Notes under the pieces: model-generated
What the model was told of the DNA's origin: nothing
The model's input: the letters and a program-made list of their open reading frames with translations, nothing else
Database searches by the model: none
Origin: Kalaharituber pfeilii
Lineage: Eukaryota; Ascomycota; Pezizomycetes; Pezizales; Pezizaceae
Direction: 5' to 3'
Assembly: GCA_015179045.1 (NCBI GenBank)
Contig: WHUZ01000005.1
Span: 620,001-684,000, forward strand
DNA length: 64,000 bases
Shown: piece after piece, positions 11,701 to 23,848 of the stretch
Position numbering within the stretch: the first letter of the stretch is position 1
Layout of the letters: every line of letters begins with the position of its first letter
Program-made: the position numbers and the translations under genes

Positions 11701-13037
11701 GACTACCTTTTTAACGATAATATATCAGTGGTTTCCCCAGATAACTGTGCACTCAATGTTTTTTGCAGTTTATAGGTAGAGTGATTGAACTTTTGGTTAA
11801 TCTATATGAGGGATACACTACGGTGGGCAGAATGCTATTTAGCATATCTTGCATTCCGAGAACCGTCACGGATGTCACAGTTCTATCGCAACTGTGGATT
11901 TTGGCCAGTCTAAAATCAGACCACCACTTATGGCTCAGAAAGGGGCGAATACACTCTTGCGACTATCATTGCTTGTCACTTACAAGTAGCTACTGTAATC
12001 GTCCACAGAGGGGTAGTAAGCATGCAGGTGTTTGATAGTCATTTGATCCTGCCCGCTACAAGACATCCATCCACTTGTTCTCGTGCTCAGAAGGATACCT
12101 AGGAACCTACTCAGGCCAGAGCGAGGAGTTTGTGCATGCTGTTTGAGGTGACGGGGGCAACATCCACGAAGGTACTGGATTGAGCCTACAAAGCGTATGA
12201 TTTTCCTTCTGCAACGTTTTTTTTTTTTTTTTCCCTCATATCCTTGTGGAGAGCCACTTTGCTGGCAGTTCAAGCACCAAGCATCACTGGCATTCACCGT
12301 GGTGCCAATGGGATTATCCGATACATGTAGCAGAGCGTCCTTCGTGAGCAATTCTCACTCATTTGCTGATCATAGCCAGGCGCGACTGGCAATGCACGTG
12401 CCCAGTAAGAGGTTTTGAGTCAAGGCTGATAAGCATCCAATTGTAATTGTGAATATTAATATCACTTTAGGTTCTCTCTCCATCCCTCAATTGGCCTCAG
12501 GCCTTTTGCTTGCCACCAATCCCGACCCCTTGCATGATCCACTTTAGTAGCCATTGTAAATAATGCCAGCCAAGCCCACAATTATTGAGAGCGGTGTGAT
12601 CTGCCAGCAGTGACACCTCTCGGCGTGGGCGCAGCAGTCTGGCTCCATGCTGGACAGGCAGTGACCAAGGACGCCTTCAGGCCGTCATCCTCGCTTCTGG
12701 CTCCTTTCTTCCTTCCTCCCCTTGCACCAGACCATGTGTGGACATTAAGGCGATCGCTCCTGCTCCGCCGTGTTACCCCTCCGCTCGCTTGGTCTTTTTT
12801 TGACCTCTCGTCTTTCGTTCCCAAGCCGACAGACAAGCAAAGAAACGACAACCGCAACGGTCGCTGCCACCCAACCTCCAAACTTTGTTGAAGGGCAATC
12901 GGGTTTGCTTTGTTTGTTCGGCGTTCTTTCGCTTCTGTTGCGCAGAGGATCCGGAGTCGTGGAAGGAAAGTGAGACGTATCTATAGGAAGGACGTTGAGA
13001 ATTCAACCCAGCCACTGCCATAGCGACATTGTCCTGA
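8773..13037. other. Long region without a recognised gene
   Basis: About 4.3 kb in which no ORF shows a family motif or intron-joined continuity. The longest frames (10600-11037 and 10997-11518, forward) have unlikely composition and no hydrophobic or motif structure. A T17 run lies at 12218-12234. The last few hundred bases should contain the promoter of the Thr-rich gene at 13038. Confidence 0.45.
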
Positions 13038-16000
13038 ATGACGGCGGGAAAAATGGGTCGGCGCATCGTTAGCCGACGGAATGGTGCATCCAACTTCTCG
13101 ACGACGGCCTTCTTACTGTTTGCCTTCCTGCAATTTCTTTGCATCAGTCCCGCGGCGGCGAACTTTCACTGGACAAATTGTTCAACCACGGTTACCGCAA
13201 CAGCCTCTTATATGTGGATTAGAACAACCACAGTCCTCATCACAGTTCCTACCACCACCACTGAAATCGAAACGATCACAAAGACGGACAGGGAGACTGT
13301 CCCAATAACGACCACTGCAACGGAAACTGTGACAGAGAAAACAGCTGTCGCAACAACGGTCACCAAAACCGTCACAGAGAGAACAGCTGTCGCAACAACG
13401 GTCACGGAAACTGTCACAGAGCGAGCCACTGTGACTGATTGTAACCATGGCCGCCCGAAGACTGTCACGACAACAGTTACAAAGTAAGTTGAATTGAATG
13501 CCTTCGTTGGGCGCCAAATGTGATATTAAATGAGCTCACGCTAATGATGAATTCCGTCAGGCCGGGAACAACGGTGTGGGAGACGTGAGTAGTTTGCATA
13601 TATTCCGCAGATCATGTACACGAGAACTAACGAAATTGAATCCCAGAACTACAACGACAACCACAAAGTATATCTCAACGATCGTTGAGGAAACGGAAAC
13701 TGTTACACTACCTGCTGAAACAGTGACGAATACATGGGTTGAAACTTTCACACTGCCTCCCGTCGTGACCACTGTCACTGTGCCTGGTGAGGGGTGTGGG
13801 TATTGTAATAGTGCCTACTGTAGGGAATGTAAATGGTGTGAGGGGTGTGAGGGGTGTGCGAGCTGTTTTATAACCATCACTCTGCCTCCCGAAACAGTTG
13901 TATCTACACATTTCGAAACTCGCACGAACACCGTGTTCGACACAGTTACACTTCCAGGAGAGGAAACAACTATCACTCTGCCTGGAGAGGTTACAACTCT
14001 CACAATTCCAGGGCATAATATCACAGTCACTGAAGATGGACAGGTTACCACAGTTACTCTGCCTCCTGAGACAATTACGCGAACTTTGCCGGGCCAGGTT
14101 ACAACAATCACAGGCCCTCCAGTTACACATTTCGAAACTCACACCAACACCCTGTTCGACACAATTACACTTCCAGGAGAGGAAACAACTATCACTCTGC
14201 CTGGGAAGGCCACAACTCTCACAATTCCAGGGCATAATATCACTGTCACTAAAGATGGACAGGTTACCACAGTTACTCTGCCTCCTGAGACAGTTACACG
14301 AACATTGCCGGGCAAAGTTACAACAATCACAGGCCCTCCAGTTACACATTTCGAAACTCGCACAAACACCATGTTCGATACAATTACACTTCCCGGAGAG
14401 GAAACAACAATCGTTTTGCCAGGAGAGGAAACAACTATCACTTTGCCAGGCGAGATTACAACTATCACAATTCCAGGGCATAATATCACAGTCACTAAAG
14501 ATGGAGAGGTTACCACCGTTACTGAACCTCCTGTGACAATTACTCGAACTTTGCCAGGTCAGGTCACAACAATCACAGGCCCTCCAGTTACACATTTCGA
14601 AACTCGCACAAACACCCTGTTCGACACAATTACACTTCCAGGAGAAAAAACAACTATTACTTTGCCAGGCAAGGTCACAACTACCACGATTCCAGGGCCC
14701 ACTATTACGATTACTAAAGATGGAGAGGTTACCACTGTTACTAAGCCTCCTGTGACAATCACTCGAACTTTGCCCGGCCAGGTTACAACAATCACGGGTC
14801 CTTCTGTTACAATAACTGCACCAGCGGAGGAAATTACTCGCACTGTTACCATTCCTCGGCCGACTACTGTGACGGTCACTATGAAATGTACTCGCCGGAC
14901 TGTAACCCCCTCGCCTACAGATGTTCCAAAGACGACGACTAAGAAGGATAACAAGATTTGGGGCTGCGATCCTGGCACGATCTGTGTCCCTCTCGACCGA
15001 TGCGACACTGAGCCTGGCCCAGCAGCTAACTTTGTATGCCCTCCGAACAGGTGTATGCCTGTTCCACCACGGATTCCGCTACCCAGGTGGCGTCCAGACA
15101 TTGAAATCAAAAACGTCACATTGCAACTTCCTTATTACCCACTTGATCCCAGGCTTTTCAACTTAGATGACCGTGCTCTCTATCCAGTCGTCGGACAGGA
15201 AACTCTGAAGCGTCGGGATGGCCACATTGGAATTGACATCTTCGGTAAGATGGAGAGGAGAGGAGTTATTGAAGGGCGTCAATGGGCCTTATATTTTGAG
15301 GACATCCAGAAATGTTTCCTCCCATGCGGTAAGTCAATTTTTCCACATTTCGAAAAGTTTCACTACTCATATTATATATAGACAGCGCATACAGGTCCAA
15401 GCAAGAACTGGGTTTGAGTGTGGACCTTTGTAGTACAACATCGGCATGGCGGGAGAGTCTCTCTCTCTGCGAAGAATGTACCACTTTATACGGCAAAGGG
15501 CAATCACTCTTCCAACAGAAACTCTATCCCGAATTCTTCCAGGCGGATGTAGAATGGTGTGCTGAAAATTATCCTTCTGAGCCGATCTCCACAACTACAA
15601 ATGCCACAAGAGCTACTAGCACAAGAGCCACTAGCACAATAGCCACTAGCACAATAGCCACTAGCACAATAGCCACTAGCACAATAGCCACTAGCACAAT
15701 AGCCAATAGCACAATAGCCACTAGCACAAGAGCCACTAGCACAAGAGAACCTAGCTCAACTTCTGAGTCGACGACGACCACCACCACCTCGACATCATCC
15801 ACCAGCAGAGTTGTATCCGTTACGACCACAACCGAGGAAACTACAAGCACCAGCGAGGAAATCCCTACCACTACGGCGATAGACTCTACATCCACCACCG
15901 TACCAGGAGTGACCAGTAGCTTAGGTGTAAGTAGCACTAATGAGCCCCCCGTGGCCTCTAGTTCAATTTCCAATTTTCCATTTTCATGACTAAATTGCAG

Positions 16001-16453
16001 TCTGTTACATCCCAATCCGAGAACCCCAACCTGTCCCAAACCGTGATTCCCCCTCCTTCCCTTGTTGGTGAGTCTCGTAGTCCCTCGAGCTTGGTAAGTT
16101 TGAGGGAGGTTCTTCAGTATTGCACATCATGTATCATCTAACGATATTTGCTCTACCTGATGATGTGGTTTTCCCTTTACCGCAATTCTTTCTTTTGGAA
16201 TGGGACTCATTTGCACAATTCGATTTCTCCTGCGTACGCGCAGTTGCGCTCGATACAATTCGCTAACATCTCACTTTCACAGCTCACCACCCTCAACTTC
16301 ACTGCTCCCACTGGAAACGTCACCCGACCATCTATCGCCACACAATCTGATTCAGGTGCCGAGGGCCGAATTTCACCAACTTTCGGAATGTGGTGGCTCA
16401 CTTCCATCCTCACTTGGGTGACTGCTGTGGGATTGGGAGCTCTCTTTTTGTAA
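13038..16453 (+). CDS. Secreted Thr-rich repeat protein, probable GPI-anchored wall protein
   Basis: Six exons join in frame: 13038-13483, 13561-13584, 13647-15328, 15382-15926, 16001-16093 and 16283-16453, about 986 residues. An N-terminal hydrophobic segment (about residues 23-41) should direct secretion. Next come Thr-rich TxTVT runs, then a Cys ladder at residues 206-229 (eight Cys, mostly C-x2-C). Four copies of a roughly 73-residue Thr/Pro unit follow (ITLPGEETTITLPG, TIPGHNITVT, TRTLPGQVTTITGPP), then a Cys-containing domain (WGCDPGTICVP, CPPNRCMP), a TSTIA minisatellite stretch, and a hydrophobic C-terminus (WWLTSILTWVTAVGLGALFL) typical of a GPI signal. The protein is expected to be heavily O-mannosylated at the cell surface. 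The last intron (189 nt) is uncertain; an alternative acceptor near 16243 stays in frame. Confidence 0.8.
13907..14820 (+). repeat. Four 219/246-bp coding tandem repeats
   Basis: The marker CACATTTCGAAACTC (variant CACTCAC following) recurs at 13907, 14126, 14345 and 14591, giving periods of 219, 219 and 246 bp. The longer third unit contains an extra 27-bp LPGEETTIV block. All periods are multiples of three, so the frame is kept. Units are highly similar at the DNA level, implying recent duplication or gene conversion. Confidence 0.9.
15606..15745 (+). repeat. 15-bp coding minisatellite (TSTIA/TSTRA)
   Basis: About nine tandem copies of ACTAGCACAATAGCC or ACTAGCACAAGAGCC, encoding Thr-Ser-Thr-Ile/Arg-Ala. 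Copy number could vary without breaking frame. Confidence 0.9.
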
Positions 16454-16899
16454 GGGACGTGTGAGAGATTGATATAGGAATTGATTATATGTGGTGCGCT
16501 GAGGAGTGCGTTGAAACGTAAAGTACGGCTTTGGGCAACTTGAAGGACTCCACATAAATTAATATTCAGTGACTTCCTACTTATTTATTGACATTCTCAG
16601 TGCTGTTATTGTCTCATTTTTCTTGGTGTTTATCTATGCGTGGGTGTAGGACGAAATGTGCACGTGGACACTTATGAACGGACAGTCGGATTGTCATGGG
16701 TAGTGCGGATTTTCTACGTTTTGGTTGTAGATTTTTTTTCCTTTTCCCTTTTAATTATTTATTTGGCTTTAGTATGACTGTTATGGTCACGAGATTATCA
16801 TCGTGGTAATGAAATATTAATGGAGAATAAAAGGGAAGGTGAAGTTGGAATACTGGTCAACTTGAAGTATTGAGATATAAACGTGAGTAGTAAATTATA
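16454..16899. other. 3' flank of Thr-rich gene
   Basis: No gene seen. Probably 3' UTR plus AT-rich spacer up to the pogo-like element. Confidence 0.5.
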
Positions 16900-17692
16900 C
16901 AGTCTAACCTTGCTATACCGGACCTCGCTATACCGGAAACCTTGCTATACCAGATGGCCTCTGATTCGGACATCCATTTCCCATACAAATTGCCCTTGCT
17001 ATACCGGACGCCCTAATAATACCGGACCAGACAGAAACCCCCCGACAACTACCCCCCTGTCTCCATACAAATATGCATTAATATTTGCTATACCGGACAC
17101 GCTAATACTAATACATCTTAGACTACCCCACTTTACCACTTAGTCTGGTTGTTTACCACTCTGTTGCTGTAACTGCTACTACCATTACTGCGGCCATCGA
17201 TAAGTCACCGCTGCTGCTATCACTTGCATCGCTGCTGCCACCACTGCTGCTATTGCTGCTGCCACCACTGCTGCTACCTCTGCTGCTGCCACCGATGTCG
17301 CCATTGCTGCTACTACTGCTGTCGCTGCTGCTGGTGGAAGACTGGAGCCATGCTTGTAGATTTTGAAGTTTTTTTTTGTGTGAATTGATAGGCTTTTAGA
17401 GAAACAGTCAGAGTTGCATATTCTGGCTATAGTCGATGCTTGTGTATTTGATACTCCCCAAGGACTTTCAAGGCTTGACACTTTTCTAGATGGTGAGAGC
17501 AATGAATATTAAATAGACTTGGATTTAGTTAATGTTTGCTAAACTTGTTTATTTCCTACTCTAGTAATTTCTATACAAATTTTTGCCATCCCCCTTTTAC
17601 AGCTGCCAAGCATTTTATTCTATACCGGAACCTTGCTATACCGGATGAAAAGTGCCGGATTTTTACTCGTCCGGTATAGCAAGGTTAGACTG
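16900..17692. mobile_element. Non-autonomous pogo-like element (793 bp)
   Basis: Termini CAGTCTAACCTTGCTATACC (left) and the reverse complement GTATAGCAAGGTTAGACTG (right) are flanked by TA. Subterminal GCTATACCGG motifs are repeated several times in the first 150 bp. CAGTC...CTATA ends with TA duplication are typical of pogo/Fot/Tigger elements. No transposase is readable; the interior is dominated by a trinucleotide tract. Confidence 0.85.
17205..17335. repeat. CTG/CAG-rich trinucleotide tract
   Basis: Interrupted GCT/GCC/CTG triplets inside the pogo-like element. The opposite strand reads as a poly-Ala/Val stretch, which I regard as an artefact of the repeat rather than a protein. Confidence 0.8.
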
Positions 17693-18741
17693 TAGTGGGA
17701 TACCTCGTGCCCAGACTCATAGCGTGCCTTCAAGCATTAGACATTTCTCGACATCAGCCATAATAAACATTGCGACAGGGCGAACTTCCAGCATCCAATT
17801 ACACAACTTATTGTAGTAACGTACGACGGCTGACAATAAGGGCTACTCGTATTTTGTTGTTAGAAACTATTGAACTGAGGCGAACTTCTTTAACCCACTA
17901 TTTGCAGCTCTCCCTGTGACGGTGGCTGAACACCTTGATATCTCCACATTTTAGCGAAATAGGTTGTATCCGGCTATAAGTCATTGATATCCTATTGCAT
18001 AAAGGTAAAGTACAGTACTCTACATAAGCCTTCTTACATAACATCTTCACGTACGGATGTGTTCAAAGTTGACCGTACACATGTGCATGTCCTCTACTTA
18101 GCGAACTGCATAGCAGCGCTGGAGTTACACTTGTACTCGCTTTGAACCTCACCACCTTCACCGGGCCCAGCGTGCGTTACTGCCCTAACCGGCGATACTA
18201 CCCAGCAAACCATTGTAACTTTACATTTTCTGGTGGGCGTGACTCGCTACCATTCACATGTGGCCATGGGGTAAGGTATGTGCCTACTCCCTTCACCACT
18301 TTATTCCTTCCATCTCGTTTTTGACGCTTGCGCTTCACAATTTCCGAATTCATGATCATCAAACTCGCCGCACACGTTAAGTGCAAGGTCTCTTGAGCTT
18401 CAACATAATACTAGGGCAAGGCCTTAGCCACAAAGCTGCTTGCGCAGTGTCAGGTCTTGCAGGGCGAGGTACCTCTCTGATTTCCCGAAGTCGACACCCG
18501 AGGGAACAGCTTCATAGACCGAGCTTGGATTAACTTCCAGTTTTTTTTTTTTTGCTGCAAGAGGATCGATCGAGGTGATACTGGGCGCACCCAATCGAGT
18601 GCTACATAAGTTTCAACGGCAACATACGCGGCGGGCGACGTGACAATGCGGCGCTGGTGTCGGCTTTCTATAAACGAATCACAAAACTGGGCCAGGGGTA
18701 TTCTCACAAACGGGGACATAGCACCTTAAACGACAAAAGCA
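17693..18741. other. Intergenic region
   Basis: No gene recognised. A T13 run at about 18540 is the only notable feature. Confidence 0.4.
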
Positions 18742-19360
18742 ATGCTGATACCCATAAGCTGGGCCCCGCCTAACCTTCTCGTGGGGTGGCTTACCCTCTC
18801 ACTCCTGCTCTCACTTGCAAGTCAATCGACAATCCACGCTCAGGACGACAGTAAAGATATAGACGACTTTTGGGAATCGTCAAAATCACAAACACCAATC
18901 CCAAGCGGTGGGTGGAGCTGTTCTTACCCACAATTGGGCCAATGGAGAATACCCTGCTTTGTATATTCAAGTGTGATCATAAATTGGTTGAGCATTCACT
19001 TGTGGGGAGCGTGACGGATAACAAGTGCAAGCTGATGGGAGTGAGAAGGAGTACCGGACGAGATCCATGTCCTGCCAAGGAGGATTCCGACTCGAAGTTC
19101 CCTCTGAAGGGGCTAATATACCAGCCATATCCAGACGATAGAACCTTCGACAGCAGAAATCAAGATGAAAGTCGGATTTCGAGGCAATTCGGACACATGA
19201 CAATAACACTGGCTACGCATTATACAGTAGAGAGAAGAATAAGGTGACATACAGCTTGCTGGTCAACGGGCCCAGGAAGTTGGCGTCATGGGATGACTCA
19301 AGGCGTGAGGCTAGCAACAGGGATGTACATTTGTGACCGGGAATGGACACCGCTTGATGA
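18742..19360 (+). CDS. Possible small secreted protein, frame uncertain
   Basis: The ATG at 18742 opens a good signal-peptide-like start (hydrophobic LVGWLTLSLLLSLASQST followed by a polar DDSKDIDDFW segment). That frame stops at 19012. A second forward frame is open over about 18870-19247 and a third over about 19165-19360 (ending near REASNRDVHL), and the composition of both looks coding. They may be exons joined by introns, or one gene broken by indels as seen elsewhere in this window; I could not find a clean GT-AG join. I recognise no family. It could equally be a chance ORF. Confidence 0.3.
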
Positions 19361-19569
19361 GTGGTTAGCGGCGAAACATGGAAAATCAAAATAGGCATTT
19401 CCTGTTTCCGCTTCAAAACCAAAATTCTTATTGACACGTTAGCTTGGGCTGCTTTATTTCTGTCTAGCCAGCAGATGTCATTATTTCTGGGTTTCTACTG
19501 CGCTTAAAATTGAGCGTGGATCAACTCTATCCAACTGAAGCGCCCTTTCCCAGGCACAACGGCTAAATA

Positions 19570-20248
19570 GAGGGATTTTGCAACCCTGCAGGGTGGAATT
19601 CAAAAACCTGTTGCGACAGCAACGGACCTGAACGAGTTTAGATGCTGACATGGGTCCCCGGGCTTTTGAATTCCACCCGCGCTAGCAGTGGAAGTAATAA
19701 GTCCACACTGTTAGCGCGGGTGGAATTCAGAATCGACTACAACAAACAACCACAAGTGGGCAAGTCTCTCGTGAGGAACCAATGAGTACGCTTAGTAATA
19801 ATACCAAACATATTGAACAAGATCGAAATACTGATAATTATGATATCTACAAGGCATAACTCAACCAGGTAAATTTATTAATGTCCAATACATTCAATAT
19901 CTCCCTAACCACTTGATAGTAGTATCCATAAAAGTGACTTATACTGTATCGGGGGTTGGGTAATGAGAAGTAGCTATATTGTAATGTTGACACTGTTCAA
20001 GTTTAAACTACATACCTAGGAGTATTGCTTGGAAATACTCCAGTAGTATCAATCTTGGGAAGAGCAAACCGGCATTGGTATTGCATTGGGTGAAGTTGAT
20101 GGTCGTGATAGTAAACTGAGGTTCAGAGTTCTAAGCTGACATAAACTAGCTTGTCTTGTGGTCTTGTACAGTTTGGGGATACTTCATTTTACCCATGTTG
20201 GTTTGAATTCCACCCTACAGGGTTACGTACAGGGTTGCAAAATCCCTC
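19570..20248. mobile_element. 679-bp TA-flanked MITE with repeated GGGTGGAATTC motif
   Basis: Ends GAGGGATTTTGCAACCCTG and its exact reverse complement, each flanked by TA. The motif GGGTGGAATTC occurs four times inside: next to each terminus (about 19590 and 20208) and as the two arms of an internal hairpin at 19668-19728. No coding capacity is seen. TA duplication suggests mobilisation by a Tc1/mariner-type transposase. Confidence 0.85.
19668..19728. repeat. 61-bp hairpin inside the MITE
   Basis: Arms GAATTCCACCCGCGCTA (19668-19684) and TAGCGCGGGTGGAATTC (19712-19728) are perfectly complementary around a 27-nt loop. It may be a nested smaller element or a transposase-binding palindrome. 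Confidence 0.85.
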
Positions 20249-22930
20249 TAATGCCGCGCTGAAGTATGGATTGATCTTTTGGAAGTGAGAACCCAAGATT
20301 AATGGAAGGAGCAGACCCCTGATGTATCTCCTTCCCAATGGTGAGAAGGTAAGCCCGATCTATATTGTGTTCGTAACTCACGATTGCAGCTGTGGGCCAG
20401 TGAAGAAACTACTCCGCATATCAGCAGTACTAGTGCAACAATTATGCTTTCAATCAGCTAGACTCTCCGCTCTGTGGCATCCTACAGAAGCAAATACACA
20501 TATCTTATATACCTTTAAGGATAGTGCAATGAAAATCTCTATCACCTGTTTAATGCGTCCAGGAATGTAGCTACACTGCTTTCTTAACGTGAGCAGGCTA
20601 TCACGTGCATGCCATGCCGCCCAACATTCGCCTGCCTCAAGAGCAAAGCCGCCCGGGCACCAGGAGCACCATTATGCCTAGCTTGATCATTAGCATAACT
20701 CAACGGCAGAGGTTACACGTACATATTTCTGACCAATCCTTATATGATATCACTGCAATCCTTTCAATCCAAATCTAATCAAGGCCCGCTCATCATCATG
20801 AACCATCTCCGTCTGAATCTCTCTCTCTTCCGTATATCAGAAGTACCTGTACTCTATAGTGTCAGAAATCTCATACAAATAAGTAAATTTTAAGCTGGCG
20901 GCGGCGATCAGTTGCCCATTCCAAGCAAACTGGGGCATTTCACAAATATTGTTCATATTCAAGCCCATGCGCGAACATGAATATGTAGACACACAATGTG
21001 CCTGCGACCAACTGAACAAGACATTCCAGTGCACGATAAGCTGACTTAACACGAGAGTTATAAGTGGGAAAGAGCTGATACGACTTGCTTGCTTGCCGTT
21101 ACTCCTCTGGCTGCTGCTATGAAAACTTTTAAGATGACCGGAAAGATAGTATGAGAATGACATGTACAGAACCTGAATTGGTGTTGCCCATCGATATCTC
21201 CGTTGACTTGGCGCCTGTTGTGTCAAGTAGGTTGATAACAAGTTTGCACAGAGCGGCTTCTGGAAGCCCCACCTTGCTGTCACTTGGAAGCTTCTTGGCA
21301 CCTGAGAGTAACAACATCTCTAATAGAAGTTTTCATTGGATAGCGTGGGGTGTAGACGTCGAGTGGTGTGTCGGTACGAGTCCTTGTAACATAATCTGCT
21401 TCTTGAAGCATTGCTTGGTTGATTGTGGCCCTGACCCGAAAGGTTTGGTAGCCGTAGGCCAACAGAGCTACCCAGGCTCGGGCTGTGCGTAGAAACATCA
21501 CAGGGCAGCAGCTACCAGCGGTGGAGTTACAACTGTGTCCCTCCATCACTAACCCGTCAACACGCAAAGAGAAAAAAAAGCAGGTTCCTGCCGAAAACAA
21601 AACAGGTATACATATTCATACGTATTCATAGAGGGTTCACCATTCGCTACATGTACTTCACTTCATTCCGCTCAAATTCTTTGCTCAACTGGCCGCCTTC
21701 AAGACAGAGGAAACGTGTACAACGAACGGTATGTTCTAGTCACCTTTTGGCTGTCACATGTATATTTCAGAGCAATTCGGTCCGTCCGTCTGCCCTATCG
21801 CGTTACTTGCATTTCAGATCTCGAAGTTTCATCATGCAGCTGTTGAAGATCTAGAAAATCGATAGGCATTCAGCCTATCGGCTTTTACAGCACCCTCATT
21901 TCCAGGTTGGAAATCTGAGCAATACAGGTACTGCTTTTGGCAATTTCAATACACGCCCAAAGTACGAGTCCTGATTGGATTGCGGAACAGCTATGGCCAC
22001 GTGGTGCTCAAGCTTGCTTAACAGAGCAGTGATTGCGTGAATATCACCACTTCTTCCCCTGTTGAAATCGAGAAAAACCAATTATAGTATTGTCTAGACA
22101 TCATCTTCTAGCTTTGGGTTTGATACCGGACCCACTCTCTGGGTTTTCACCAGTCTCAAAGCGGTTCTCACGAAACAGCGGCACAAAAAGCACATGGAAC
22201 TAGGTATCGACGTAATCTAGGCTTTTCCTAATCTCCGAGTGCTGAATTCTACAACCCGCAGCCCTTGATGGCTGGCTCAATTGCATGGCTCCACTCAATG
22301 GCTTTACTACAGTATAGTGCTAGATATACATATATTGAGGTTTCTTTTCAATCTGTACGTACCAATCTTTGAAGCGCTTTCAATATTAATTCCTTCTGCA
22401 CATTTGCGGTGCAGCAATTGTCTCTGGATGTAGTCCTAATTGATAACAGGGGCAAAGCAAAACAAATTTAGTTTTAGACTACGTAACTGTTTCAGGACCG
22501 CATTATGTCACGACATGTCGACAACAGCTAACCGGGAATCATCTGATTGGCTTTAAGCTTTGGTAAACGGCCCCTTCAGGGCTTCACTAAACACACATAG
22601 CATACTTCACAAAAAGTATACACAAGCTCGATGCTACCCCTGCATTGACTTCTCTACCTTTCAGGTTATACAGTGTACGTGCCACAAGGTCAACGGTTTT
22701 CTCATTATCCATGACACCACATTCAGACATGCTTATGCTAAACATCTGGCAGCCAAACGGGACATCGTGCCGTCAGCATGTCAGAAAAGATTTCGGTTGT
22801 GGCTTGTTCTAGGAGTGCTGGGGTTTTGACAGCAACAACCGCATCACCTCACTCTATAGCTAAGTGTGCGGTAAAAGGCAGCTGCAGGTCAGATTTTGGA
22901 TAATTAAACAGGGGGCTATATGCATAACAT
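20249..22930. other. Gene-free region with open frames of unclear status
   Basis: Minus-strand frames 20837-21301 (154 codons) and 21280-21600 (106 codons) overlap, and a possible acceptor near 21305 would allow a spliced model. Neither shows a recognised domain, and nothing else here is called. Confidence 0.35.
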
Positions 22931-23284
22931 ATGTGCGCATTTCACAGGGATTCCTGCAATGAGGGTCTTGGCAGATATCTTACCATTGAGGCTCTTGGAT
23001 CTGATAACAAGAAATATCTGAAAACTTCTCCTCCGTTAATTAGATTTAGGGCATTCATGTCGATCATCGGCAACGAAACGAAGGGTAGGCATTACAGTTA
23101 CACCTTGCTATTCGACGACGAAAATCCAGCAGTTTCTGACCTATCGTCCGGTATAACAAATTTCGCAGGGGTGCCCCACCAGGGGGGTACAGAACTTAGT
23201 AAGCCAATTGAGAGGTACAATATGTCTGGAGACTGGGTTCCAGGGGGTATCCTCTTCTTAATCTCCTCAAATATTACAGTATAG
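22931..23284 (+). CDS. Hypothetical 117-residue ORF
   Basis: An intact forward ORF with ordinary residue composition (for example DNKKYLKTSPPLIRF and NETKGRHYSYTLLFDDENP). No signal peptide, membrane segment or family motif is visible. It ends just before a pogo-like remnant (23290-23497), so it could belong to transposon or host debris. Confidence 0.2.
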   Translation: MCAFHRDSCNEGLGRYLTIEALGSDNKKYLKTSPPLIRFRAFMSIIGNETKGRHYSYTLLFDDENPAVSDLSSGITNFAGVPHQGGTELSKPIERYNMSGDWVPGGILFLISSNITV

Positions 23285-23289
23285 AGAAC

Positions 23290-23497
23290 ACTTCAAAAAT
23301 ACCACTATGACACATGGAAGTTACAAAAAGCAGTCTCATGATTTTTGGCCCTTGTCTGGTTCTTTATATGTAATTTGAATTTAAAAGTCTACAGTTTTGT
23401 TGTCCGGTCCAGTTTAACTGGGTGTCCGGTATAACTAATATTTTTTGTGAACTGCAAAAACCATCAAGGGTCGCCCGGTATAGCTAGGTAAAACTGT
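23290..23497. mobile_element. Pogo-like remnant, related to 6128-6300
   Basis: Inverted relative to 6128-6300: the shared block TTGTTGTCCGGTCCAGTTTA and the preceding GATTTTTGGCC...TCTGGTTC segment match with scattered changes. This copy keeps the complete terminus, CTATACCGGGCG...TACAGTTTTACC on the opposite strand. Only one end survives. Confidence 0.65.
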
Positions 23498-23519
23498 ATA
23501 GCACACCATGCAATAAGTA

Positions 23520-23723
23520 CCGTATTATTTCGAATTTTAGAACCTCCCGCTAGATGGTTGAAGTCTACTCCGTACTAAACTCGGTTTTGCATACAGCAGG
23601 GGTTATGATGCTACACCTGAAGAGCATGATACGAGGTCAAAGCAGAGTGAGATATACATACGTAGAGTCCTCATCTACACCTCATCCGTCTAGTGCCAGG
23701 TTCTAAAATTCAAAATAATATGG
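23520..23723. mobile_element. 204-bp TA-flanked MITE
   Basis: Left end CCGTATTATTTCGAATTTTA and right end TTCTAAAATTCAAAATAATA followed by TGG are near-perfect inverted repeats of about 28 bp, flanked by TA (23518-23519 and 23724-23725). No coding content. Confidence 0.8.
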
Positions 23724-23848
23724 TAGGTAATATGCCCTTGCAGCCTTGGTGGTTGCCGGTGTCATTACCGGTGCGGGGTTGTGGCACAGATGCTGATTAC
23801 GGAGGCTAACATCGGCCTTGCTTACCATTTGGGTATTCTGGACTTATA

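Noticed and set aside
13708..14595. 295-codon minus-strand ORF opposite the Thr repeats
   Set aside because: It mirrors the 219-bp repeats of the forward gene; Cys/Asn/Ser-rich composition is a product of antisense Thr codons.
15606..15745. Regular short repeats that could suggest CRISPR
   Set aside because: Units are contiguous without spacers, are in frame within an exon, and the organism is a eukaryote.
17185..17502. Ala/Val-rich minus-strand ORF
   Set aside because: Reading of a CTG-type triplet tract inside a pogo-like element.
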